This document shows, in pieces, positions 54,001 through 63,815 of a DNA stretch of 64,000 nucleotides (positions are counted from its first letter, which is position 1; each line of letters starts with the position of its first letter). Made by a program: the position numbers and the translations under genes. The stretch comes from Liolophura sinensis (taxonomy: Eukaryota; Mollusca; Polyplacophora; Chitonida; Chitonidae), in the NCBI RefSeq assembly GCF_032854445.1, contig NC_088305.1, positions 13,687,717-13,751,716 on the forward strand, in the 5' to 3' direction. The notes beneath the pieces were generated by a model. That model searched no databases. It was not told where the DNA came from and saw nothing but the letters and a program-made list of their open reading frames with translations.

Positions 54001-57000
54001 ATTGATTGGTTGGAGAGCATGTTGTGGGTTGTAACAGCACAATGCAGAAGTTTCAATTCTGTTTGGTCACATCGATGTTGCTTGTCCACCTTGTGTCGTA
54101 AACGCAGTCCAAATACAAATACAATCATTCTGTCATATTTACCTGTAGTCATAAAAGTTCACATACCCCAGAACTGCCTCGCCTTTAAATTTACCTGTGG
54201 TGACAGAAGTCTGCATAGCCTAGCACTGTTTACCTGTAGTCACAGAAGTCTGCATATTCCAGCACTGCTTCCCCTTTATGTTTACCCGTAGTCACACAAG
54301 TCGGCCTACTTCAACACTGCCTCCACTTCATGCTTACCTGTAGTCATAGAAGTCGGCATACTCCAGCACTGCTTCCCCTTTATGTTTACCCGTAGTCACA
54401 CAAGTCGGCCTACTTCAGCACTGCCTCCACTTCATGCTTACCTGTAGTCATAGAAGTCGGCATACTCCACCAATGCCTCCCTTTTATGTTTACCCGTAGT
54501 CACAGAAGTCGGCCTACTTCAGCACTGCCTCCACTTCATGCTTACCTGTAGTCATAGAAGTCAGCATACTCCAGCACTGCCTCTCCTTCATGTAGCATCT
54601 TACAGTGTCCCTTGTCCACCATGTGCCTCTGTACAGCCTGTGTAGACTGGAACCTGCGACCTTTCTCATTACACCACAGGCAAACGTTACCCTCCCCAAC
54701 CTTCTGACCTGGAGCACAAGAAAAGAGGTATATTTGTCTTGTTTATGATTAGACGATACCAGAGGGAGGCTTAGAAAGGCCTGAGGAAACCAGATGGACG
54801 CATGAGGAAACCAGTAGTAGGCTTAAGGAAACTACTGGGAGGCCTGTGGAAACCACTGCGAGTCCTGAGGAAACAGGAGGTAAGCCTGAGGAAATCAGAG
54901 GGATGCCTTACTGGTAGAAGACACAACTGGGAGGCCAGAGGAAACCAGATGGAGACCTGAGGAATCCAGATGGCGGCACGAAGAAACCAGATGAAACCAG
55001 AGGTAGGCCTGAGAAACCAGAGGGAGGCTACAGGGAGGCCTGAAGAGAACAGAGGAAGGGTGAAGGAAACCAAAGCTGGACAGACCTCTTAACTGTACCA
55101 GCTCTTACGTGTATCAATTCAGAAGAAATTGAACTGAATGATTTTAACATTTCATTACGGTGTGTATTTTTTGTTTCTGCAAATCCGACAAAGTGCTAAG
55201 ATATTTATGGTGCTGTCAAACGATAGCGCCAAGCCAAAGACAGCAGAACCTACAACCTCTTCAGAATTTCGTCAAACTTGTGCCGTATTCATCATTTTGT
55301 TTCGTAACTTTCTAACAACAACGTCATGGCTTACGATTTACCTGTTGTTTCCATTGGTCAATCTGGATCATGTTAAACCAGCCATCTGTATTGGAGCTGT
55401 GAGCTCTTTCAACAGTATTTGGAACAGCTATGAGCCTGTGTATGAGGAGAGTTCAGCAAAACCTCACTTACCTAGATATGAAATGAGCCCCTCCAGGTCA
55501 GAGATGTACTCGGCATCGGGGAGGAAGAAGCCGTGCTTGACGGTCATGTGTCTCAGGTTGTCCTCCATGGATTGGCTGACCTGTGAACAGAACAGACACT
55601 CTTCCACGCCCAGGCCTTCCCCGTCAAAACTCTCCCAGGATTCTGCATCAGAATCGTCCTCAACCATGTCTGAAACACACAAAGACAGGGATAAGAAAAC
55701 ACAAACAAAGCTGAATGATTCTCTGTCTCCGTCTTTTTGACGATTAACGTTGTACACGTACTTCTGAGTTTTTCACTGTTAATACAACTGTAGTCAGTCT
55801 TATATGTGTGGGTGGAGTACACAGCCCAGAGTTCACCACACACCATCACTGGCTGACTTTCCCACAAGTGAAATACATCATACTGGTAGGAGGCAAATGG
55901 CCTACGGTTGAATTCATGCTAACTTGTCACCACAGAGCACTTCTTCTTCCGACCAAGAATGTTGGCATGTATGCTTCAGTTTCACATCGTACTTAACCAG
56001 AGTCATTAGGTGAGTAAACACCTGCGTCTTCTTGTGCTAACCTCTCACTGCTCAGAGTCAAGAAAGACAGCAACAACTACCATTATTAAAGTCCTGACAA
56101 AGGCATGATCATGGAAGCACAGGGATGATAGGAAGCATAGGGGTGATAGGAAGCATGGGGATGATAGGAAGCATGGGATCATTTGAAGCATGGGGATGAT
56201 TGGAAGCAGGGGGATGATAGGAAGCATGGGGGGTGATAGGAAGCATGGGGGGTGATAGGAAGCATGGGGGATGATAGGAAGCATGGGGTGGATAGGAAGC
56301 ATGGGGATCAATTGAAGCACAGGGATGATAGGAAGCATGGGGATGATAGGAAGCATGGGGATGATAGGAAGCATGGGGGGTGATAGGAAGCATGGGGGGT
56401 GATAGGAAGCATGGGGGATGATAGGAAGCATGGGGATGATAGGAAGCATGGGGATGATAGGAAGCAGGGGGATGATAGGAAGCATGGGGGGTGATAGGAA
56501 GCATGGGGGGGTGATAGGAAGCATGGGGGGGTGATAGGAAGCATGGGGGATGATAGGAAGCATGGGGATGATAGGAAGCATGAGGAGGATAGGAAGCATG
56601 GGGAGGATAGGAAGCATGGGGATCAATTGAAGCACAGGGATGATAGGAAGCATGGGGATGATAGGATGCATGGGGATGATAGGAAGCATGGGATCATTGG
56701 AAGCATGGGGACTATTGGAAGTATGGGGATGATAGGAAGCATGGGGATGATAGGAAGCACAGGGATGATAGGAAGCAAGGGGATGATAGGAAGCACAGGG
56801 ATGATAGGAAGCATGGGGATGATAGAAAGCATGGGGATGATAGGAAGCATGGGATCATTGGAAACATGGGGATCATTGGAAGCATGAGGATCATTGGAAG
56901 CACAGGGATCATTGGAAGCATGAGGATCATTGGAAGCATGGGGATCATTGGAAGCATGGGGATCATTGGAAGCATAGAATCTTGAAAATACCTCCAAGAA

Positions 57001-58921
57001 TCTGAGTCCACAATTTAGGTGACATTTTTTGGGGGTTTGATCGCCTTCCAGGAAGGCAATTACAAAGATGGCACTGACACAGGGAATTCACTAGGCCGAC
57101 CTTCACGGACATGATTCAACAGTCAAACTTACCATGTAAATAAATGCATAATATTCAATACTTCATACCTTCGTCATCTAGCTCTGTCAGAACTCTTTCC
57201 TGCGCCTTAACTGCTGACTGTCCTAATTGGTCGATACCTACAGACTGGCCATCTTCCTCACCAATGGAAGGCTGCGTACCTTTCTTAGACGTTTCCTTAG
57301 CTGTATTTTTATCCCCAGCTCTTGGCTGGCTTTTGTGTTTGTTGATTTCGTTTTTTCGGTCCACATCGGCTTTCACTTTCTCTGCCTCGTTTTTACTCTG
57401 TAATTCTTTGTGTTTCTTGGACTGGAGGTGATTGCTGTAGGCATTTAGAGAACTGAAATGTTTGTTACACAGCTGGCAGTGACTTGATGTGGTCTTTTCT
57501 TGCTCAGAAACCTGAATAATGATAAATACAGGAAAAAAAGCTGCTGTAAATATATTTACAAGTTGTTATATGCTTCATCAAGCACATTAAGGCAAAGAAA
57601 AGACAACTATGAAGTTTATACATTTGATGAAAAATTATTAAACACTGGAAAACAATTCCACCTCCTTTTTAAATTTTTTTTCTAACCAAGTAAAATGGTT
57701 TTAAATCATCAGATTCTACAGCTTCTGTTGAGACCCAGAGGGTATGCATATTAAGGAAAATGCTACATCCACCTTAAAAAGCTGATTATCAAAAATTACA
57801 AAGAAGTTTGCAAGCTTAATATTTAGTTCTCCTCAACTAAAGCTGTTTCAAAAAATGTGATAATGGAAATCCATAAATATAAAATTTAATCAGGATCATC
57901 CGCCTTTTGAGTTAGCTAAATGCCAACAAATCCTGGCATACAGATGTCATGTATCTCTAGTTTCATAATGTTAATGGATGTTTAACGCTGAACAAAATGT
58001 TCAGTTCACTTAATACAAGAATCTGGCTTCAGTAAATCACCATTCTTCAGGAAGCTGATATTAGATGTATATCACCAAGGGTGACAGGTCCACCCAGCGA
58101 AAGCTGGATCATACCCTGCAACCTCATTAGTTATGTTAATTCACTGAAGCAAGATCTACATGTTATTATTTATTTCTTTATTTGATTGGTGTTTATGCCA
58201 TACTCGAGAATATTTCGCTCGTATGACGGCGACCAGCATTGCGGGTTGGAGGATATGGTGTCGAGCCCTGTGGGAAGGGTGGGGGAAGTACCACGTACGG
58301 CTGAAGAGGAAACCTTGGACTTTGCCTCACAGTGACCTCCTTGGTGGGAGGTTCCTGGACCAATGCGCACTGCTGGCCTTCTGGCCATGGAGAACCCCCA
58401 GATCTACATATAAGCTTTAGACACCACAGCCTGTGAGTCCCTTCATTTATGTACTAATCTGATAGTTTTTAAACTCCATACTTGATCTTTGCTAAATAAA
58501 GACCTAAAACACAAATTAAAAAAAATAACATAGAGGGAAATATAAGCACCATATACACCTAAGAGCTGAAGGGAATTTTCTCATTAAACAGATCAGTCCA
58601 ATGGCAGAAGCCTGGACTCAAATTTTTAGAAATTAATGGTTCAAATTCCAAGCTAGTAAGCTGAGTTAAAATATCTTTTATTTTGGTCCGAAAGTCAGGC
58701 TGAATCAGACAAATGCTTCTCCCTTTTTAATTTTTTTCTTTTACCTTTTCCCTCTGTGCCAGCACTCGTTGTTGAAAGTTCTCTGCCGTGACTGGTGGCA
58801 TCTCAGCGACTTTCCTCTTCAGATTATATCGGTGCCAGTCGCTCTTGTAATGAGCTCGCTGGGTGTCGGCATCGTGGAACGCTACACGACATGTGATGCA
58901 CGTAAACAGTGCATCTGCCAT
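51041..58921 (-). CDS. ZNF622: ZNF622 (Rei1-type 60S ribosome assembly zinc-finger protein), complete, 7 coding exons, 428 aa
   Basis: The ZNF622/Rei1 family acts in late cytoplasmic maturation of the 60S ribosomal subunit; mammalian ZNF622 (ZPR9) is also reported to bind kinases. Exons, 5' to 3' on the minus strand: 58921-58745, 57511-57169, 55669-55472, 54708-54546, 53332-53190, 52511-52377, 51168-51041 (TGA). They sum to 1287 nt with consistent phases. Seen: finger 1 C8-C11-H24-H30 (MADALFTCITCRVAFHDADT at the start); finger 2 C71-C74-H87-H93 (CQLCNKHFSSLNAYSNHLQS); acidic linker; finger 3 C198-C201-H214-H219 (CLFCSQ); finger 4 C249-C252-H268-H274 (CLWCNEKG); acidic stretch; then LPSGVTVGHRSLQRYY, LAQYKALGWTG and the basic C-terminus HHHYMKLGVKANKLQHHFR. 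It is shorter than the human protein mainly in the acidic linkers. An in-frame ATG at 58948 exists, but an acceptor-like site (TTTTAG, ending 58933) lies between, so 58921 is preferred. Confidence 0.96.
51236..51375. repeat. 23-bp tandem repeat, ~6 copies
   Basis: Units of CTAACTACATCTTTAGTTTA plus CAG, the last ones diverged. ZNF622 last intron, ~70 bp from the exon 7 acceptor (51169-51170). Confidence 0.9.
51431..51630 (+). mobile_element. SINE-A copy, 3' truncated
   Basis: Well preserved head and body (GTCTCAGTTGCCCAGTTGGT, GTTAGCGCGCTAGCGCAGC, GTGAGTTCAAGTCCAGCTC) that stop at CCTCCCGCCACAA, before the usual tail. The lack of a 3' tail is unusual for a SINE and suggests a later deletion. 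Confidence 0.87.
51957..52121 (-). mobile_element. SINE-A copy, inverted, 5' truncated
   Basis: (TTTA)n tail complement, GATTGGTGTTTTAGGCTGTA through ACCTTCCCACTTACGGTCGG. Opposite orientation to the copy at 51431 in the same ZNF622 intron, 330 bp away. Confidence 0.9.
53605..53978 (+). mobile_element. MITE, GACACCTCTTTCC family, copy 2 (most complete)
   Basis: Starts GGGAGTTTCAAGTTGAAC and ends GAGTTTGACCTCGAAACTAC; the ends are imperfect inverted repeats (GTAGTTTCGAG-like). The interior matches copies at 46.1 and 63.5 kb. No coding capacity. ZNF622 intron 4. Confidence 0.75.
54130..54595 (-). repeat. 52-bp minisatellite made from the ZNF622 exon 4 splice donor, ~9 copies
   Basis: GTAGTC words occur at 54236, 54288, 54340, 54392, 54444, 54496 and 54548, all 52 bp apart; two more diverged copies lie near 54145 and 54197. 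On the minus strand each unit is about 46 nt of exon 4 end (GGCAGTGCTGGAGTATG..., GACTTCTATGACTACAG) plus the donor GTAAGC or GTAAAC. The copy at 54546-54595 is the functional exon end. Two unit subtypes alternate, giving a 104-bp higher-order period. Confidence 0.96.
54760..55070. repeat. degenerate ~25-bp minisatellite
   Basis: Variable units around GAGGCCTGAGGAAACCAGAG. It begins ~50 bp upstream of ZNF622 exon 4 in transcription order (intron 3). The 100-aa minus frame is an artefact. Confidence 0.8.
56105..56985. repeat. 18-bp minisatellite, ~45-50 copies
   Basis: Units of GATGATAGGAAGCATGGG with indels in the G run; the last quarter changes to GATCATTGGAAGCATGGG. Open frames of up to 214 aa (MLPIIP repeats) arise in several frames because 18 is divisible by 3. 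ZNF622 intron 2. Confidence 0.95.
58165..58385 (-). mobile_element. SINE-A copy, inverted, diverged
   Basis: TTATTTGATTGGTGTTTATG, CATACTCGAGAATATTTCGC, GACGGCGACCAGCATTGCGG, then a rearranged 5' region to GGACCAATGCGCACTGCTGG. ZNF622 intron 1. Confidence 0.8.
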
Positions 58922-59089
58922 CTTGATGACCTCTAAAACTGTCAACAAATATCACACGTGTTACTCTTAATCCTCATGTCATTATCTCAGTTACTGTATG
59001 ACGAGGGTTTTGTTGGGGTAAAGAGACGCTGATTAGATCTACCATACACACGTACATAACTAGACATCTTGTTGGGATTTAAGTTGATA

Positions 59090-59935
59090 CAAATAGAGGC
59101 CTCATTGAGGTTAAGAGGTCTTATTGAGATGTACTGTGGTGTACACACATATAAATGTCTTGTTGGGATGAAGAGGTTTTGTTGAGATGAAAAGGTTTGC
59201 TTGAGATGTGCCGTACACACATGAAGAGGTCTTGTTGAGGTGAAAAAATTTGGTTGAGATGTGCCGTACACACATGAAGATGTCCTGTTGAGTTGAAAAG
59301 GTTTGGTTGAGATGTGCCGTACACACATGAAGAGGTCTTGTTGAGGAGAAAAGGTTTGGTTGAGTCGGACATACACTCATTAAGATGTCCTGTTGAGGTG
59401 AAAAGCTTTTGTTGAGATGTGCCGTACACACATGAAGATGTCTTGTTGAGGTGAAAAGGTTTTGTTGAGATGTGCCGCACACCGTGAAGAGGTCTTGTTG
59501 AGGTGAAAAAATTTGGTAGAGATGTGCCGAGGTGAAAAGCTTTTGTTGAGATGTGCCATACACACATGAAGATGTCTTGTTCAGGTGAAAAGGTTTTGTT
59601 GAGATGTGCCATACACACATGAAAATGTCTTGTTGAGGTGAAAAAATTTGGTTGAGATGTGCCATACACACATGAAGATGTCTTGTTCAGGTGAAAAGGT
59701 TTTGTTGAGATGTGCCATACACACATGAAGATGTCTTGTTCAGGTGAAAAGGTTTTGTTGAGATGTGCCATACACACATGAAAATGTCTTGTTGAGGTGA
59801 AAAAATTTGGTTGAGATGTGCCGTACACACATGAAGATGTCTTGTTGAGAAGAAAAGGTTTTGTTGAGATGTGCCGTACACACATGAAAATGTCTTGTTG
59901 AGGTTAAAAGGTTTTGTTGAGATTTAGTCCAATTA
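59090..59935. repeat. ~53-bp minisatellite, ~16 copies
   Basis: Units of AGATGTCTTGTTGAGGTGAA plus AAGGTTTTGTTGAGATGTGC plus CRTACACACATGA, with some internal deletions. Isolated unit pieces continue on both sides of the foldback element at 60039-60593. Minus-strand frames up to 254 aa are periodicity artefacts. Confidence 0.92.
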
Positions 59936-60038
59936 AATTTAGTGTTGAATGAGGAAGTAAATATCAGAAATTCTTGAAAACAGGCCTCAACATTTAACTT
60001 AATTGGACCAGTTGAGATGTACCATACACACATATAAA

Positions 60039-60593
60039 TTAGCAACCCCGAAAGACTCCAACTCCTTTTCTTATAATCACCTAGCGCCATTGGAATCAAA
60101 ACACTTACAATGCTAATTTCGTACTCAAAAAAGATCCAGGCCGATTGTCTTTGTTATCGAACAAGTCTCGCACAAATAAAAGACACCAACTTAAAGACCT
60201 GCTTTCTGCACCCACTGCATCGTGACTATATGTGTCCCTAGTCCATTCAAAATAGATTTATTATAGCCAAGAAAGCTTGAACGGTATACGCACATGTCTT
60301 GCTTCATAGAGGAGCAGTAGGTAGATAGCGACATTCGCTGAGGAGCGTATACCACGGAAGCCTTAATGGGTATAATAAATCTACTCTAAATCGCATTGGG
60401 ACGTATGGTGGCGGTGTGGTGGGTGCAGAAAGCAGGTCTTTAAGTTGGTGCCTTTTGTTAGCGCAAGACTTGCTCTATAACAAAGACAATCGGCCTGGAC
60501 CTTCATTGAGTACGAAATTAACACTGTAAGCGTCGAGACCCCAAAGACGCTAGGCTACTCTAAGAAAAGGAGTTGGAATCTTTCGGGGCTAAT
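60039..60593. mobile_element. 555-bp foldback element with ~255-bp arms
   Basis: Left arm (TTAGCAACCCCGAAAGACTC to about 60300) and right arm (about 60335 to GAATCTTTCGGGGCTAA) are reverse complements at roughly 80% identity, including exact blocks such as AAAGACCTGCTTTCTGCACC and GGCCGATTGTCTTTGTTAT. Loop about 35 bp. No protein-coding capacity. It interrupts the 53-bp minisatellite. Confidence 0.88.
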
Positions 60594-60879
60594 AGATTAG
60601 ATGTCTTTTTGAGGTGATGTGCCGATTATCGTTGAGAATTTTAATAGACATCTTCAACTTAAAAAGATAAGGATTTCCAGTATCTCTAAAATCATGTAGG
60701 CCTAATGAATTTACTAAACTCCATACACTGTCACTGCCACACTGCCAGATACTTAGATGGTAGAGATACTCACAGTCTCGGAATTTATTATTTCGTCTAC
60801 AGCCAGTGTCATTTGTTATCACCCCAGAAAACGAACCAAACATTTGAACCAAACATCCAATGTAAGGATTCAGACACGG

Positions 60880-60903
60880 TATGACGCTGGAAACATACTT
60901 ACC
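60880..60903 (-). other. candidate ZNF622 5'UTR exon with strong donor
   Basis: On the minus strand AGATCAG is followed by gtaagtatg, a near-ideal 5' splice site (exon side ends at 60903). With the acceptor-like site at 58933-58934 it would remove a ~2-kb intron in the 5'UTR of ZNF622. Inferred only from splice consensus; the transcription start would lie at or above ~60.95 kb. Confidence 0.4.
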
Positions 60904-62773
60904 TGATCTGACAAACTAAAGAGACTTTCACCACCTTTACCCAATCACACGTTGGGTTTAGTGTAAAATAAAAACCTGTGAAAATGCTAATCCGATGGTT
61001 TTTGTTTAATAACGTTTTCCTCTACAATCGGCAGAATGAAATAAATATAATATAATTTCCAATAATATACGTACAGATTCTTGTAGAAAGATGTTTGTTT
61101 TCATTGTCAGTGTTGAGCGTTCAGATAATCACCGCTCTGTTTTATTTAACATGTTCGTTTCATTATCAGGTTTTTATTTTGAACTTTATTCTAGTCTCTA
61201 GAATTTCCAGACGTTTCCTCTTTTACCATGTGTAACTATGACGAAAGGTCTGGCTCTGCCTTTCATGCACTTCCATGTGAAATGTTGCGAAGGTGAAAGC
61301 AGCTGAAATATTATCGAACCTGTCGGGTGGTTTGTAATGATTCAGTATGTGTACATGGCCTTAAACAAACGTCTTTAAATATGATGGCGTCACACATATG
61401 TAATTTTAAGTAAATAAAGGCCAATTTTGAAAAGCGCGCTGCGGCGATCGGGTTTTACTAAAATGTTTTACCTTACATCGTAAGAAATTTAGTCCGATAA
61501 ACGTACACATTCGACAGCTAAGCCTACTAGTGAAAAAGAAAATAAAAAGAACTTCCCTAGAAATATTGCTATCCTTGCAAAGATATACATGGGGGGAAAT
61601 TGTGAAATAAGCCTGACTCGAACGTCTATGTTGAGTTATAATTGAAGGCCTACGTAACTTTTCCCGCACAGTGGCACCTCAGGTCCAAGCTGAACTGAAT
61701 TTCTCTTGCAGCCTTCGGATAGTCACGGTATAGTAACCATGCAGTTTGTCCACAAATAACCATCATAAGTATAGGCAGGATCGATTAACAATATTCTATA
61801 TACATGTATAATACATTCCAACTACTACTTTAGGCGAGAAACGTTATCTAATGATTTACTCATAAAATAAATTAAAAAGTTTTGATTTTAACGGCAGGAT
61901 CCTATACGCATGTACATCTCCGCGCGCAAGGCCTTAATATAATTAGTGCTGATGTTATATAAGTCTATTCCAGTCCACATGCGTCGCATGGGGTCGAAAG
62001 GTGAAACTTAACTGTCTAGTCAATGGTGTTATATGTCAATGATGTAAAACGGAAAGAAAAAAACGAACGAGTTTCACATGGGGCTAATATAACAGTGTTA
62101 TGTTAGTCCTAGCATAGGTCTACCTTTCCACGCAGGTCTATCCAAGATTCAAAGTCCTAGGCTAAATGCTAAAGGATAAAGTTATCAAAATTATTACGGG
62201 ATAAAAAAAAATGTAAATGGCTTCTTATTAAAACCCCTACTAAACCGTCTCCGCCCTTATATTTAGCCATATTTTCTCAAAAAAAAAAATCGTCGGGCTT
62301 ATATTGAGTCTAGGAGACGTTGCAAAATGCAAGACCCTATCTCCTGAATCCGGCTTATATGCTAGGCTACGAGATATCACTTCCCACAGTTCCCTGTCTT
62401 TTTGACACCGTCTCAGCTACCGTAATGGTGGGTTGTGTGAATAGCTGAAAGTAAATCTAGAATAATCCCGAACCAACCATGTCTTTGAAATAAATATCGA
62501 CATAAATAATTTGTAGTATGATGTTTTTGCTATTTGTGTGTGGCTGTTTTAACGATTATATGTAAGAAGAAGTAGATTAATAAGTTCGGTGAATGTACGT
62601 GTCGGTTGATAACAACAACAACTGCATTATGTAGAGTCTCGGCGATCTTGAGTTTATTTATGTCCCATCTCGGGAAGTGTAGGTTCAAGTTGTCAGCGAC
62701 GAGAGAACAATGTGGTACTGTAACGTTGTAGAGGGACGTCAGTCGGTTAAATAAATCTGCTTGTTACTGTTCC
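60904..62773. other. ZNF622 upstream region, no gene supported
   Basis: About 1.9 kb of AT-rich single-copy-looking sequence. No frame shows a recognisable domain or good splice context. The ZNF622 promoter presumably lies near its right-proximal edge (~61 kb), but no TATA or initiator can be defended. Confidence 0.45.
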
Positions 62774-63314
62774 ATTAAGCTCTATGGGGCTGTTTATATA
62801 GAGACGTTGCACTGTATCATGCTTGTTTTACCGGTTCTCAGTGTGTAGTCTTCAGCATACTGTTGTTGTCTGCTGCATGACGTGGGTGTCCGGAATCCCT
62901 CTCCAGTTTTGCATCCAATGGATGTCAGTGTACTGATACGCTTCACCTTGCAAGTGTGCAGTGGCCAAAACTTCTCTTTGGAGGCCTACCAGCATTATAT
63001 GTCATTCATGCGCCAGGTTTGAAATTAACATATAATGGGTCAGTAACTCTCGGAATTGCTCTACTGTTCGCGATGCTTTTTGTGGAGGCCTGCAGTAGGC
63101 TGTCTCTGAGCGAACATCCCGGGAACACTGGGATATGTCATACATGTTGGATCACCGGTGTTAGCCTTGCGAACGAAGAAGTATTGGTCCAGTACACTGT
63201 CATATATGGGACGCAGAAATGGACAAGGGTTACGAATAACCACGTCATGTAGCAGACAACAACAGTATGTTGAGAACAGCAAACGAGAATTAAAACACAG
63301 CCCCATAGAGCTAA
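62774..63314. mobile_element. 541-bp foldback element with long inverted arms
   Basis: Left end AGCTCTATGGGGCTG and right end CAGCCCCATAGAGCT are complements. The arms stay alignable over ~180 bp, including CATACTGTTGTTGTCTGCT and CATGACGTGG in both. A small inner hairpin (CATTATATG..CATATAATG) lies near the centre. The 98-aa frame inside is not supported as a gene. Confidence 0.82.
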
Positions 63315-63542
63315 AGTCATCTTGAGGTGTATTTTCAGCAATTTCTAATATTTACCTGTCTCTTAGATGCCTCTCTTGTACAATGTGAAATTTTTTCACT
63401 GGTGCAGCATTGCTGTATAAGTGTGCTTTGAACCAAATTGAAGCTAAAAATGTAGAAGCTGACTGTCTCGTTTTGAACTCTGAGCTTGTGACAGTTTTTG
63501 GTCTTTAAATGTAGGCAGAGCACATTGCCTTATGGGTTTGAA

Positions 63543-63815
63543 TAGGGAGTTTCGAGTTGGAAATCTGAAAATGAAGGTAAAAACAGTCCACCTGTGTCAT
63601 GTGAAAAATGTTAGGCAATCTTTGTAGACATTATTAAATTACTGATCACTTATCCTACCGTGTTCCAGAGGCACAAATGACACCTCTCTCCTTTACAAAC
63701 TTCTCAAGTTCAGCTCTAAAGTTTTGTCCACTGTTAGCCTGCTCTATATAACTTTTTGGGAAATTTTTTCAGATGCTCATGTCATAGTAAACAGGGCTCT
63801 CCATACTTTTTGAAA
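63543..63815 (+). mobile_element. MITE, GACACCTCTTTCC family, copy 3, 3' truncated
   Basis: TAGGGAGTTTCGAGTTGGAA start, ATGTTAGGCAATCTTTGTAG, ATGACACCTCTCTCCTTTAC, then loss of the right end after TCAGATGCTCATGTCATAGT. Same orientation as the 53.6-kb copy. Confidence 0.72.

Noticed and set aside
55138..55740. 200-aa plus-strand frame
   Set aside because: It is antisense to ZNF622 exon 3 plus flanking introns, with no recognisable domain.
56045..57011. Long minus-strand frames (up to 214 aa) with MLPIIP/HASYHP repeats
   Set aside because: They come from an 18-bp minisatellite whose period is a multiple of 3. Frames overlap in several phases and there are no splice or start signals.
59111..60099. 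Overlapping minus-strand frames up to 254 aa (FSPQQDLFMCVRHIST-type repeats)
   Set aside because: They are periodicity artefacts of the 53-bp array, open in several frames at once.
62956..63252. 98-aa plus-strand frame near the right end
   Set aside because: It lies entirely inside the loop and arm of a foldback element, and overlaps equally long minus-strand frames.
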